From Rhizobium sp. ASV8 (GTDB taxonomy: Bacteria; Pseudomonadota; Alphaproteobacteria; Rhizobiales; Rhizobiaceae), in the NCBI RefSeq assembly GCF_016429255.1, contig NZ_JAELUG010000008.1, forward strand, positions 31,447 through 95,446: a stretch of DNA of 64,000 nt, written 5' to 3'. A model generated the notes under the pieces. That model had not been told where the DNA came from, did not search any database, and saw nothing but the letters and a program-made list of their open reading frames with translations. The position numbers and the translations under genes are program-made. This document shows, piece by piece, positions 1 through 8,452 of the stretch (position 1 is its first letter; every line of letters starts with the position of its first letter).

Positions 1-32
1 ACCTCGGCTGATAATGGGAAGAGCGGTATCGA

Positions 33-1607
33 TCAGCTGAGATGCCAGGCGATGTAGAGAAGCGTCAGCGCGATCACCCACAATGCGAAACGGCCGGAAC
101 GGCTGTGCTTGGCTTCGGCCTTGCCGATCGCCTCGGCGGTCTGCGGGTCGAAGCGCAGGCCGTTCTCGCTCATATGGAGCAGTTCGTGATGGAATTTCTC
201 GGTCTTGGCAGCGATTTCGGGCGCTGCTTCCGCGAGCTTCACGGCCGCTTTCAGACCATCCTTCAGATCGGTCATGATGCGCTTCGGACCGAGATTGGTG
301 CGGATCCAGTCGCCGACGACCGGTTCCGAAGCCTTCCACATGTTGAAGCGTGGATTGAGCATGCGCGACACGCCCTCGACCACGACCATGGTCTTCTGCA
401 GCATGACCAGTTCGGGACGCGTCTCCATGTCGAAGAGTTCGGTCACTTCGAAGAGCAGCGTCAGCAGCTTGCCCATCGAGATGGTCTCGGCCGGTTGGCC
501 ATGGATCGGCTCGCCGATGGCGCGGATCGCCTGGGCGAAACTTTCCATGTTGTGGTGAGACGGTACGTAGCCGGCTTCGAAATGCACTTCCGCGACGCGA
601 AGATAATCGCGCGTGATGAAGCCATAGAGGATTTCGGCAAGGAAACGGCGCTCCTTCCGGCCGAGCCGCCCGACAATGCCCATGTCGACGGCGACGACCA
701 TGCCGGCTGCGTCGACGAAGAGGTTGCCGGGGTGCATGTCGGCATGAAAGAAGCCGTCGCGCAGCGTATGGCGAAGGAAGGACTGGATCAGCGTATCGGC
801 GAGCGCATTGAGATCGTGACCGGCAGCCTTCAGTCCCTCAACGTCGGACATCTTCACGCCGTCGATCCACTCCATGGTGATGACGTCGCGGCCGGTGCGT
901 TCCCAATCGACCTTCGGAACGCGGAAACCCGGATCCTTTTCGGTGTTCTCGGCGATTTCCGAAAGAGCGGCCGCTTCCAGCCGCAGGTCCATCTCGACCT
1001 TGGTCGTCTGCTCGAGCGTCTTGGTCACTTCCACCGGGCGAAGGCGCCGGCTGGAGGGCATGAAGCGCTCCTGCAGGCCGGCCACGAGATACATCGCCTT
1101 GATGTCGTTGACGAAGCGCTGCCGCACACCCGGGCGGACCACCTTGACGGCAACGCGCTTGCGTCCCTCGGGCGTTTCGATTTCTGCGGGATGGACCTGA
1201 GCGATCGATGCCGCCGCGATGGGTTCGCCGAAGCTGACATAGAGATCGTCGATCCGCCGCCCCAGCGAAGCCTCGATCGCCGCGGTTGCGGTCGCATGCG
1301 GAAAGAAGGCCATCCGGTCCTGCAGCTGCGACAGGTCGTTGGCCATGTCGACGCCGACGACGTCGGGCCGCGTTGCCAGAAACTGGCCGATCTTCACATA
1401 GGAAGGCCCGAGCCTTTCGACCGCTTTGGCAAGCCGGTCGCTACGCGCTTGGCTCTTTGCCTTTCTGCGGGCGAAGATGCTGACGAAGGATTTCGCGAAG
1501 CTGACGGAAGGCGGCAAGCCCTCGGAGGGGAGGGCAATCACCACGCCTTCGCGCACGAGTACCCAGCCGACCCGGATGAGGCCGAAATATGCGCTGAAAG
1601 CACTCAT
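33..1607 (-). CDS. ubiB: UbiB, ABC1/ADCK-family ubiquinone biosynthesis protein
   Basis: A 524-residue atypical kinase-like protein of the UbiB family, which is needed for aerobic ubiquinone biosynthesis and acts at the inner membrane. Visible motifs are KIGQ at residues 72-75, the Ala-rich loop AAASIAQVH at about 131-139, a VAVK lysine near 155, the catalytic-loop pattern HADMHPGN at 288-295 and DMG at 308-310 in place of DFG. The last ~20 residues form a hydrophobic membrane anchor. Length is normal for the family. It lies 62 bp downstream of ubiE on the same strand, so the two are probably one operon. The biochemical role (kinase or ATPase) is inferred from the family. Confidence 0.95.
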   Translation of the reverse strand: MSAFSAYFGLIRVGWVLVREGVVIALPSEGLPPSVSFAKSFVSIFARRKAKSQARSDRLAKAVERLGPSYVKIGQFLATRPDVVGVDMANDLSQLQDRMAFFPHATATAAIEASLGRRIDDLYVSFGEPIAAASIAQVHPAEIETPEGRKRVAVKVVRPGVRQRFVNDIKAMYLVAGLQERFMPSSRRLRPVEVTKTLEQTTKVEMDLRLEAAALSEIAENTEKDPGFRVPKVDWERTGRDVITMEWIDGVKMSDVEGLKAAGHDLNALADTLIQSFLRHTLRDGFFHADMHPGNLFVDAAGMVVAVDMGIVGRLGRKERRFLAEILYGFITRDYLRVAEVHFEAGYVPSHHNMESFAQAIRAIGEPIHGQPAETISMGKLLTLLFEVTELFDMETRPELVMLQKTMVVVEGVSRMLNPRFNMWKASEPVVGDWIRTNLGPKRIMTDLKDGLKAAVKLAEAAPEIAAKTEKFHHELLHMSENGLRFDPQTAEAIGKAEAKHSRSGRFALWVIALTLLYIAWHLS

Positions 1608-1669
1608 AGCGTCTCAAGGTCTCGGAAAGTGGAGGCCAAAAGCCGCATCGGGTGACTGGACATCATGCT

Positions 1670-2446
1670 TCAGAGCTTCCAGCCGGAGTGCAGCGCGGCG
1701 ATGCCGCCGGTGTAATTGGTGAAGCTCACGCGCGAGAAGCCGGCCTCGCGGATCATCGTCGCGAAGTCCTGCTGGTTCGGGAACTTGCGGATCGATTCCA
1801 CCAGATACTGATAGGGCTCCGCATCGCCTGTGATCGCCTTGCCGAACTTCGGAATGGCATTGAAGGACCATGCGTCGTAGACACGATCGAGCAGCGGCAG
1901 ATCGACTTCAGAGAATTCCAGCACCAGCAGCCGGCCGCCGCGCTTCAGCACGCGATAGGCTTCCTTCAAAGCGACATCGATGCGCGGCACGTTACGGATG
2001 CCGAAGGCGATCGTATAGGCGTCGAAAGAGTTCGGCTCGAAGGGCAGCTCTTCGGCATTCGCCTCGACGAAGGTGAGGTTATCCGAGAGCTTCTTTTTCT
2101 CTGCACGCTCGGCACCGACGGCAAGCATCGAGCCATTGATGTCGAGCACGGTTGCATGTGCCAACCGGTTTGAGGATTCGACGATGCGGAAGGCGATATC
2201 GCCGGTCCCGCCGGCAACGTCCAGAACTTTATAGCCTGCTTCCTTGCGCGGGTTGAGCGCGGATATCATCGCGTCTTTCCAGGCGCGGTGCATGCCCATG
2301 GACATGACGTCGTTCATGACGTCGTAGCGCTTGGCGACCTTGTGGAACACCTCGTTGACGAGGCCCTGCTTTTCGCCATTGGCCACTTCGCGGAAGCCAT
2401 AGGATGTTTCCATGCCGCCATCGGCGGAGGTGCGGCTGTCTGCCAT
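1670..2446 (-). CDS. ubiE: UbiE, demethylmenaquinone/ubiquinone C-methyltransferase
   Basis: A SAM-dependent C-methyltransferase of ubiquinone biosynthesis, 258 residues from the ATG at 2446. The frame is open for 53 more codons upstream, but that part is low-complexity and unlike UbiE. From the chosen start the protein shows the family pattern: [13 protein letters not shown] near residue 35, the SAM-binding motif [12 protein letters not shown], and FGIRNV further on. Length matches rhizobial and enteric UbiE (about 250-260). It is divergent from mutM and is followed closely by ubiB. Confidence 0.95.
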   Translation of the reverse strand: MADSRTSADGGMETSYGFREVANGEKQGLVNEVFHKVAKRYDVMNDVMSMGMHRAWKDAMISALNPRKEAGYKVLDVAGGTGDIAFRIVESSNRLAHATVLDINGSMLAVGAERAEKKKLSDNLTFVEANAEELPFEPNSFDAYTIAFGIRNVPRIDVALKEAYRVLKRGGRLLVLEFSEVDLPLLDRVYDAWSFNAIPKFGKAITGDAEPYQYLVESIRKFPNQQDFATMIREAGFSRVSFTNYTGGIAALHSGWKL

Positions 2447-2691
2447 CGGCTCAACTCCGTTACACAACAGCGCCCAGCGTCTTATGTGATACGCAAGGTC
2501 GCTGTAGCACTTTAAATTTGCTGCATAATTTATCCCTAAATCGATTCCGATCTCAGGAATTACGCAGTATTCAGCGGCGGACCATAGCGAAATCGCGTTT
2601 GCCACGCTATCTCATCAGCCAGATCACCAGCCGCAATGCCTGTGGGCTATAGCCCAGATCATAAGCGGTTGAAACACAAAGATGGATAGCC

Positions 2692-3582
2692 ATGCCGGAA
2701 TTACCAGAGGTCGAAACCGTCAGACGGGGCCTCGCTCCCTCCATGGAAGGCGCCGTTCTCAAGGAGCTGGAGCTGCGCCGCAAGGATTTGCGCTTTCCGT
2801 TCCCTGCAGATTTCGCTGGGATCGTTTCAGGGCGCGGCATCACGTCGCTGTCCCGCCGCGCCAAATATCTGCTGATCGACCTCGATGACGGCATGACGAT
2901 CGTCTCGCATCTTGGAATGTCCGGCTCGTTCCGGGTCGAGGCAGGTGCATCTGCGGAGATGCCGGGAGATTTTCACCATCCGCGTTCCAAGGACGAGAAG
3001 CACGACCACGTTGTCTTCCATCTGGCGGGCGGGAATGGCAGCGCGCGTGTCATTTACAACGATCCGCGCCGCTTCGGCTTCATGGATATCGTCAGGCGAT
3101 CCGAGATCGCGAACCACCCCTTCTTTCGCGATCTTGGTCCGGAACCCACGGGAAACGAGCTGGGCGCCGATTACCTCGCCGAGCGTTTCGCCGGTAAGGC
3201 GCAGCCGTTGAAGAGCGCGCTGCTGGATCAGAAGAACATCGCCGGTCTCGGCAATATATATGTTTGCGAGGCATTGTGGCGCTCGCACCTGTCGCCGCTG
3301 CGCGCCGCGGGCACGCTGGTCGCCGACGGCGGCGAACCCACCGAGGCGCTGCGGAGCCTGGTCGTTGCCATCCGCGAAGTCATTGCCGACGCAATCGCCG
3401 CGGGCGGCTCGTCCCTGCGCGATCACATCCAGACGGACGGATCGCTCGGCTACTTCCAGCATTCGTTTTCGGTCTACGATCGCGAGGCACAGCCTTGCAG
3501 TACGCCGGGTTGCGGCGGTACGGTCGGTCGCATCGTCCAGGCAGGGCGCTCTTCTTTCTATTGTGCCGCCTGCCAAAATTGA
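2692..3582 (+). CDS. mutM: Formamidopyrimidine-DNA glycosylase (Fpg/MutM)
   Basis: A base-excision repair glycosylase/AP lyase that removes 8-oxoguanine and formamidopyrimidines; 296 residues. The N-terminus begins MPELPEVE, leaving the catalytic proline at position 2 and the conserved glutamate at 3 after Met removal. LGMSGSF and the DPRRFGF motif lie in the middle, [13 protein letters not shown] is the helix-two-turn-helix, and the C-terminus has a four-cysteine zinc finger (CSTPGC then CAAC). It is divergent from ubiE and followed after 25 bp by an enoyl-CoA hydratase gene. All catalytic residues appear intact. Confidence 0.97.
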   Translation: MPELPEVETVRRGLAPSMEGAVLKELELRRKDLRFPFPADFAGIVSGRGITSLSRRAKYLLIDLDDGMTIVSHLGMSGSFRVEAGASAEMPGDFHHPRSKDEKHDHVVFHLAGGNGSARVIYNDPRRFGFMDIVRRSEIANHPFFRDLGPEPTGNELGADYLAERFAGKAQPLKSALLDQKNIAGLGNIYVCEALWRSHLSPLRAAGTLVADGGEPTEALRSLVVAIREVIADAIAAGGSSLRDHIQTDGSLGYFQHSFSVYDREAQPCSTPGCGGTVGRIVQAGRSSFYCAACQN

Positions 3583-3607
3583 TTGAGCTGATTGAAGGGA
3601 GAGAAAA

Positions 3608-4381
3608 ATGGCTTACGAAACCCTCATCGTCGAGACGCACGGCGCGGTTGGCCTCATCCGGCTCAACCGGCCGCAAGCGTTGAATGCGCTGAATTCTACC
3701 GTGCTCACCGAGCTGAAGCAGGCCTATGCGGCCTTTCACGCCGACGATGCAATCGGCGCGATTGTTCTCACGGGCTCGGAAAGAGCCTTTGCCGCCGGCG
3801 CCGATATCAAGGAAATGCAGACGCTCGATTTCGTCGACGCGTACAAGAACGATTTCTTCAGCGGCTGGGACGACATCGCTAAGGCGCGCAAGCCTGTCAT
3901 CGCTGCGGTCAGCGGTTTTGCGCTCGGCGGCGGCTGCGAGCTTGCCATGATGTGCGATTTCATCATTGCCTCGGAGACGGCGAAGTTCGGTCAGCCGGAA
4001 ATCACGCTTGGCGTCATTCCCGGCATGGGTGGCTCGCAGCGCCTGACGCGCGCCGTCGGCGGTGCGAAGGCGATGGATCTGATATTGACGGGGCGGATGA
4101 TGGATGCGGCGGAGGCCGAGCGTGCGGGCCTGGTGGCGCGCGTCGTGCCCGCGGACAAGCTGCTGGACGAAGCTCTGGCGGCGGCCGCCAAGATTGCATC
4201 CTATTCCCGTCCTTCCGTGCTCATGGCCAAGGAAGCGGTCAATCGCGCCCAGGAGACCACGCTCGAGGAAGGGTTGCGTTTCGAGCGCCGTCTCTTCCAT
4301 AGCCTGTTCTCGACCGAAGATCAGAAGGAAGGCATGGCTGCCTTCGTCGAAAAGCGCAAGCCAGCCTTCAAGAACCGGTAG
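3608..4381 (+). CDS. Enoyl-CoA hydratase/isomerase family protein (crotonase fold)
   Basis: A 257-residue crotonase-superfamily enzyme that probably hydrates 2-trans-enoyl-CoA esters in fatty-acid or amino-acid degradation. The oxyanion-hole region [12 protein letters not shown] lies near residues 59-70. The two catalytic glutamates are present in [11 protein letters not shown] (E111) and GQPEITLG (E131), followed by GMGGSQRL. Having both glutamates supports true hydratase activity rather than a divergent crotonase function. A GGGAGAG-type ribosome site precedes the ATG by a few bases. It lies close behind mutM, possibly co-transcribed. The exact substrate cannot be read from sequence. Confidence 0.93.
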   Translation: MAYETLIVETHGAVGLIRLNRPQALNALNSTVLTELKQAYAAFHADDAIGAIVLTGSERAFAAGADIKEMQTLDFVDAYKNDFFSGWDDIAKARKPVIAAVSGFALGGGCELAMMCDFIIASETAKFGQPEITLGVIPGMGGSQRLTRAVGGAKAMDLILTGRMMDAAEAERAGLVARVVPADKLLDEALAAAAKIASYSRPSVLMAKEAVNRAQETTLEEGLRFERRLFHSLFSTEDQKEGMAAFVEKRKPAFKNR

Positions 4382-4572
4382 GGCGAGAATCCGGAATTAC
4401 GAGCCTTCGGCAAGAATCCGCGTTGACGCCGGGGCTCATTCCGGTTATATGCCCGCCACAGTTTGGAAAGCCGCTCTGGTTTTCCGCAATTGCTCCCGCA
4501 TTGCTGGATGAAGTGGCCGCAGGGCCCGCGCTGCAACGATGGAGTTATGTTCGAATTCTAAGAGAGGCATAC

Positions 4573-4848
4573 ATGGCCAATACTACCTCGGCGAAAAAAG
4601 CGACCCGCAAGATCGCCCGCCGCACCGAAGTCAACAAGGCTCGTCGCTCGCGCGTTCGCACTTTCGTCCGCCAGGTCGAAGAAGCCATCGCATCGGGTGA
4701 CGCGGCTCTCGCCAAGGCAGCTTTCATCGCTGCTCAGCCGGAACTGGCCCGCGCAGCGACGAAGGGCGTGCTTCACGCCAACACCGCTTCCCGCAAGGTT
4801 TCGCGTCTTGCCAAGCGTGTTAAGGCCCTTTCGGCTCCGACCGCCTAA
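4573..4848 (+). CDS. rpsT: 30S ribosomal protein S20
   Basis: A small basic ribosomal protein of 91 residues that binds 16S rRNA. The start is the ATG at 4573, preceded by AGAGAGG; the longer upstream frame has no S20 similarity. The protein begins [17 protein letters not shown] and has the usual Lys/Arg-rich helical composition with an Ala-rich centre. A strong intrinsic terminator follows 30 bp after the stop. rpsT next to dnaA is the usual order in rhizobia and many other alphaproteobacteria. Confidence 0.97.
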   Translation: MANTTSAKKATRKIARRTEVNKARRSRVRTFVRQVEEAIASGDAALAKAAFIAAQPELARAATKGVLHANTASRKVSRLAKRVKALSAPTA

Positions 4849-4878
4849 CATTCTATTAACGATTTCGTCGTTACACTT

Positions 4879-4905
4879 AAGCCCGGCCTTTGTGCCGGGC
4901 TTTTT
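4879..4905 (+). terminator. Intrinsic terminator of rpsT
   Basis: A perfect 9-bp inverted repeat (AAGCCCGGC / GCCGGGCTT) with a six-base loop, followed directly by a T run. It ends the rpsT transcript and separates it from the dnaA leader. Confidence 0.9.
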
Positions 4906-5052
4906 GGATTCGGCCAAAAAATTGCCGCAATACCAAAATCGACTGGCTGATCATGTCAATGGCGTGACAGAAATATACCTTTGAAAACAAAGGGTTGTGG
5001 CAGGATATCTCAGCGCTGCGTGATCTGCGTGACGCGTTGCCGGCTCACAAGT

Positions 5053-5179
5053 GAGTCAAGGGATTTTTTATTTTTTTTGTTTTGAAAGCCATGAGAATCG
5101 CGCCGAACGGGAATCTCTTTGATTCAACAGCGATTCTTTTTTGAAGGGCTTGTGACAGTCAAAATTGACCTCCGGAGTC
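5053..5179. promoter_or_regulatory. Cluster of six GANTC (CcrM) methylation sites upstream of dnaA
   Basis: GANTC occurs at 5053, 5095, 5111, 5121, 5132 and 5175, six sites in 127 bp where about 0.5 is expected by chance. A seventh lies at 5505. GANTC is the target of the cell-cycle methyltransferase CcrM in alphaproteobacteria, and methylation state influences dnaA transcription in Caulobacter. A similar role here is inferred from position and density. Confidence 0.6.
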
Positions 5180-5191
5180 AATGGCTGCCTC

Positions 5192-5206
5192 TTAATTTTG
5201 TGTAAA
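5192..5206. promoter_or_regulatory. CtrA-like half-site pair in the dnaA leader
   Basis: TTAA, seven bases, then TAAA: seven of eight matches to the CtrA consensus TTAA-N7-TTAA. It lies just downstream of the GANTC cluster. AT-rich DNA gives such matches by chance, so this is only a candidate. Confidence 0.25.
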
Positions 5207-5720
5207 ATTCATCGTTGATATCTGCCCACGATCCTGCCTAAATGCTTTTCAACAAGGGGCGCGGATCTCACCTTAAACGGCTTTTGCGAACACCGTCACT
5301 AACGGCGGCGTGGGTGATTTTGTCTCTTGTGACGGAGCGGTTCAGTTCCGTTTTTTCAAACAGTTGACGAGTTAAAGCCGGAAGCGGCAACGCTTGCGGA
5401 ACGAGGTAGCTTGTCTGTCCTTTGTGGCCCTGGTCGATGACACGGCTGCGGGGAGGGGAGAAAAGTTGACAGCCGTTGGGGCAGCCGGTCGGAATACGAG
5501 GGCCGACTCATGTTCCAACTACAGACGCCAGGACGGCGGCCGTTTTGAAGAACGGTTTTCGCCACAGTGCTTCTGTAAAGCCCATTGGCTGGGCTCGGCT
5601 GATGAACCGGTATGCGGCGCTGCTTGGACAACGAGCGCGACCACCATGCCTTGGCGAAGATCCAGGGGCGACGGCGCTATGCTGCCTCGCCCTGCAAGAG
5701 ACTGTGGAAGGCGGCACTAC

Positions 5721-7271
5721 ATGCAGATACATACGAGGACGGCGGGTGCGTTGGAAAAAGGGGACAATGCACAGGCGTTCGGCGCGGTTTGCTTAGAAGC
5801 GGCGGGGGATAAGGGCGACGTGGCGCAGAATGTTTTGTTCGAGCGCGTCAGCGCGCGCTTGAAGGCTCAGGTTGGTCCCGATGTTTATGCCAGCTGGTTT
5901 GCGCGGCTCAAGCTCCACTCGGTATCCAAGAGCGTCGTTCGTCTCACCGTTCCGACGACCTTTTTGAAGTCGTGGATCAACAATCGTTATCTCGACCTGA
6001 TCACCAGCCTTTTCCAGGCTGAAGATGCAGAGGTCCTGAAAGTCGAAATTCTGGTGCGCACCGCAGCGCGGCAGAGCACAAAGCCATCTGCTGAAGAGCA
6101 GGCCGTCGTGCCGGATCAGGCTGCCGTTGCGCCGATCCGTCGCGCCGTTGCCCAGCCGGCCGGCCATGCCGCCGCTCAAGCCGTCAGTGCGGCCGCTGCA
6201 GCCCGGCCGTCGACCTCGGGTTCGCCGCTGTTCGGCTCGCCGCTCGACTCTCGCTTTACCTTCGACACCTTCGTCGAGGGCGGCTCGAACCGGGTGAGCC
6301 TTGCCGCCGCAAAGACCATCGCAGAGGCAGGTTCCGGCGCCGTGCGCTTCAATCCGCTGTTCGTCCACGCGACGGTCGGCCTCGGCAAGACGCACCTGCT
6401 GCAGGCGATCGCCAATGCGGCCGTCCAGAACCCGCGCGGCCTGCGCGTGGTCTATCTGACCGCTGAGTACTTCATGTGGCGCTTTGCAACCGCGATCCGC
6501 GACAATGACGCGCTGACGCTGAAGGATTCGCTGCGCAACATCGATCTGCTTATCATCGACGACATGCAGTTCCTGCAAGGCAAGATGATCCAGCACGAGT
6601 TCTGCCATCTGCTCAACATGCTGCTCGACAGCGCCAAGCAGGTCGTCGTCGCCGCCGACCGCGCTCCTTGGGAGCTGGAATCGCTCGATCCGCGCGTTCG
6701 TTCGCGCCTTCAAGGCGGTGTGGCGATCGAGGTCGAGGCGCCTGACTATGAAATGCGTCTTGAAATCCTCAAGCGCCGCCTCGATGCTGCCCGTCAGGAC
6801 GATCCGTCGCTGGAAATCCCGGCAGAGCTTCTGTCGCACGTTGCCCGCAATGTCACGGCAAGCGGCCGCGAACTGGAAGGCGCCTTCAACCAGCTCATCT
6901 TCCGTCGCTCTTTCGAGCCGAACCTGACGGTCGAGCGCGTCGACGAGCTTCTCGCTCATCTGGTCGGCTCCGGCGAGCCGCGCCGCGTGCGCATCGAAGA
7001 CATCCAGCGTATCGTCGCACGTCACTACAACGTCTCGCGTCAGGAACTGGTCTCGAACCGCCGCACGCGCGTCATCGTCAAGCCGCGCCAGATCGCCATG
7101 TATCTGTCGAAGACCCTGACGCCGCGTTCCTTCCCGGAAATCGGCCGTCGTTTCGGCGGTCGTGATCACACCACGGTTCTGCACGCCGTGCGCAAGATCG
7201 AGGAACTGATCTCCGGCGATAGCAAGCTTTCGCATGAGATCGAGCTGCTGAAGCGCCTCATCAACGAATAA
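5721..7271 (+). CDS. dnaA: Chromosomal replication initiator protein DnaA
   Basis: The ATP-dependent replication initiator, 516 residues from the ATG at 5721 (GGAAGG upstream). The frame is open for 109 more codons, but that extension has no DnaA features and is rejected. Domain I covers about residues 37-110, followed by an Ala/Pro-rich linker (115-170). The AAA+ core has Walker A GLGKTH near 220 and Walker [11 protein letters not shown] near 276. Domain IV ends with the DnaA signature [15 protein letters not shown]. The first ~36 residues precede domain I, as in other rhizobial DnaA proteins. In rhizobia oriC is usually not at dnaA, so origin location is not implied. Confidence 0.97.
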   Translation: MQIHTRTAGALEKGDNAQAFGAVCLEAAGDKGDVAQNVLFERVSARLKAQVGPDVYASWFARLKLHSVSKSVVRLTVPTTFLKSWINNRYLDLITSLFQAEDAEVLKVEILVRTAARQSTKPSAEEQAVVPDQAAVAPIRRAVAQPAGHAAAQAVSAAAAARPSTSGSPLFGSPLDSRFTFDTFVEGGSNRVSLAAAKTIAEAGSGAVRFNPLFVHATVGLGKTHLLQAIANAAVQNPRGLRVVYLTAEYFMWRFATAIRDNDALTLKDSLRNIDLLIIDDMQFLQGKMIQHEFCHLLNMLLDSAKQVVVAADRAPWELESLDPRVRSRLQGGVAIEVEAPDYEMRLEILKRRLDAARQDDPSLEIPAELLSHVARNVTASGRELEGAFNQLIFRRSFEPNLTVERVDELLAHLVGSGEPRRVRIEDIQRIVARHYNVSRQELVSNRRTRVIVKPRQIAMYLSKTLTPRSFPEIGRRFGGRDHTTVLHAVRKIEELISGDSKLSHEIELLKRLINE

Positions 7272-7300
7272 GGCTCGCGATCGATATTCTATGATGCTCG

Positions 7301-7331
7301 ACGGTCGGCCCAAAAGCCGGCCGTTTTTTTT
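7301..7331 (+). terminator. Intrinsic terminator of dnaA
   Basis: A stem ACGGTCGGC / GCCGGCCGT (one G-T pair) with a short A-rich loop, followed by eight T residues, 30 bp after the dnaA stop codon. Confidence 0.85.
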
Positions 7332-7401
7332 GAGTGCCGTTAGCCGGCTATTGGGCTCGGCCGCTCGCCCGATGCGTTGTCGCACTTGGAGCGCTTGGCG
7401 C

Positions 7402-8298
7402 TCAAGCTGGCGGTGTCGCGCGCGAAACCTCGGAAAGCAGCCAGGCACGCAGGGTCGCAATTGCTGGTCTCTCCAATGCGCCGGGGGGATAGACGAGATG
7501 ATAAGCGAAGGCGCTTGCAAGCCCGATCGGGAAGGGGGCGACGAGTGCTCCTTCAGCCAAATCCTGCGCCACGAAGGAGCGGCGCATCAGCGCAACCCCG
7601 AGCCCCGCCTTCATCGCGTGATAGGCGCCCATACCGTCTGTGAAGACCGGTCCATGTGTGGCATCCACGCGGGTTGCGCCGGCCGCCTGTAGCCAAAGCT
7701 CCCAATCTCGCCGATAGACGTCATGGATCAGCGTGAGATTTGCGAGAGCGTCAACCGCAGGCGAGGTGCCGAGCGTCGCAGCCATCTCAGGCGTGCACAT
7801 CGGCACATATTCGTCATCGAGCAGCCTTTCGCTCGCCAACCCCTCATAGCCGCCAAGGCCATGGCGAATGGCGATGTCTATTCCGTCCCGCTGGAAGTCC
7901 ATCATCCGATGCGAAGCGCTGATGCGAAGATCGATGTCGGGATGCGCCTCCTCGAAGCGCCTCAGTCGCGGCACCAGCCAATGCGTGGCAAAGCCGGCGG
8001 TGCAGGTGATGGTCACGACCGTGTCCTTCGCCCGCATCGCAAGCGCTGCGGTCGCCTCGCGAATGAGGCGGAAGGCTGTCCGCATCGTCGCGAAATATTC
8101 GGCACCATCCATCGTCAAGGCCAGGCTGCGTGGTCTCCGCTCGAAGAGCCGCACGCCAAGCGAGCTTTCGAGATCGCGGATCTGCAGGCTGATGGCGCCA
8201 GGCGTCACATGCAACTCGCTCGCCGCCAGCGTCATGCTGAGGTGCCGGGCGGAAGCCTCAAAGGCGCGCAGCGCCGAAAGAGAGGGCAATTGATCCAT
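7402..8298 (-). CDS. LysR-family transcriptional regulator (GcvA-like)
   Basis: A 298-residue LysR-type regulator. The N-terminal winged helix-turn-helix (about residues 5-62) includes LSALRAFEASARHLSMTLAA and LHVTPGAISLQIRDLE, the usual recognition-helix region. The rest is the substrate-binding domain. The MDQLPSLSALRAFEA start and the VTPGAIS segment resemble the GcvA/AmpR subgroup. It is divergent from an EamA exporter, and a CGATT-N11-AATCG dyad lies 3 bp before its start codon, so it likely autoregulates and controls the neighbouring exporter. The co-inducer is unknown. Confidence 0.92.
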   Translation of the reverse strand: MDQLPSLSALRAFEASARHLSMTLAASELHVTPGAISLQIRDLESSLGVRLFERRPRSLALTMDGAEYFATMRTAFRLIREATAALAMRAKDTVVTITCTAGFATHWLVPRLRRFEEAHPDIDLRISASHRMMDFQRDGIDIAIRHGLGGYEGLASERLLDDEYVPMCTPEMAATLGTSPAVDALANLTLIHDVYRRDWELWLQAAGATRVDATHGPVFTDGMGAYHAMKAGLGVALMRRSFVAQDLAEGALVAPFPIGLASAFAYHLVYPPGALERPAIATLRAWLLSEVSRATPPA

Positions 8299-8300
8299 TA

Positions 8301-8321
8301 CGATTGAGTTTTCCTAAATCG
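8301..8321. promoter_or_regulatory. Candidate LysR operator (T-N11-A dyad)
   Basis: CGATT and AATCG flank exactly 11 bases, fitting the T-N11-A interrupted dyad bound by LysR-type regulators. It overlaps the ribosome-binding region of the lysR gene, as expected for negative autoregulation. Confidence 0.5.
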
Positions 8322-8422
8322 AAGACAGAGAAAGACTCGTTTGTCAGTCGGTCGATATCGCATGATCATCAACATGATTTCTCTCGATGACAAGTGAACG
8401 CAGCCAGTCCGTCGATAAGTTG

Positions 8423-8432
8423 AACTCAATCG
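8423..8432. repeat. Second arm of a 10-bp inverted repeat in the lysR-eamA intergenic region
   Basis: AACTCAATCG here is the exact reverse complement of CGATTGAGTT at 8301-8310. The two copies sit near the start codons of the two divergent genes, 112 bp apart, so it may be a second operator half facing the exporter gene. Confidence 0.4.
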
Positions 8433-8452
8433 AATGATATCGGAGTTTCGTC

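Larger units (their letters stand above)
4906..5720 (+). promoter_or_regulatory. Long non-coding leader/promoter region of dnaA
   Basis: About 815 bp without a convincing gene between the rpsT terminator and the dnaA start. The first part is AT-rich, with a T tract near 5062-5083, and holds a dense cluster of GANTC sites (5053-5179) and a TTAA-N7-TAAA sequence. The second part is GC-richer; its open frames show no recognisable protein. A TTGACA hexamer at 5466-5471 could be a -35 element, but no good -10 at normal spacing was found. No clear match to the DnaA box TTATCCACA was seen. The region probably carries the cell-cycle control of dnaA; this is inference. Confidence 0.6.

Noticed and set aside
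42..1655. 537-codon frame on the plus strand opposite ubiB
   Set aside because: Shadow of ubiB in GC-rich DNA; no domain is recognisable and the real gene has all family motifs.
5335..5357. Terminator-like ACGGA/TCCGT hairpin with T run in the dnaA leader
   Set aside because: Only a 5-bp stem with a ten-base loop; too weak to call as a terminator or attenuator.
5394..5720. 109-codon N-terminal extension of dnaA
   Set aside because: No similarity to DnaA, unusual composition and no ribosome site at its start; the ATG at 5721 fits the rhizobial protein.
4906..5720. Chromosome origin next to dnaA
   Set aside because: No DnaA-box cluster was seen, and in rhizobia oriC usually lies elsewhere (near hemE), so AT-richness alone is not enough.
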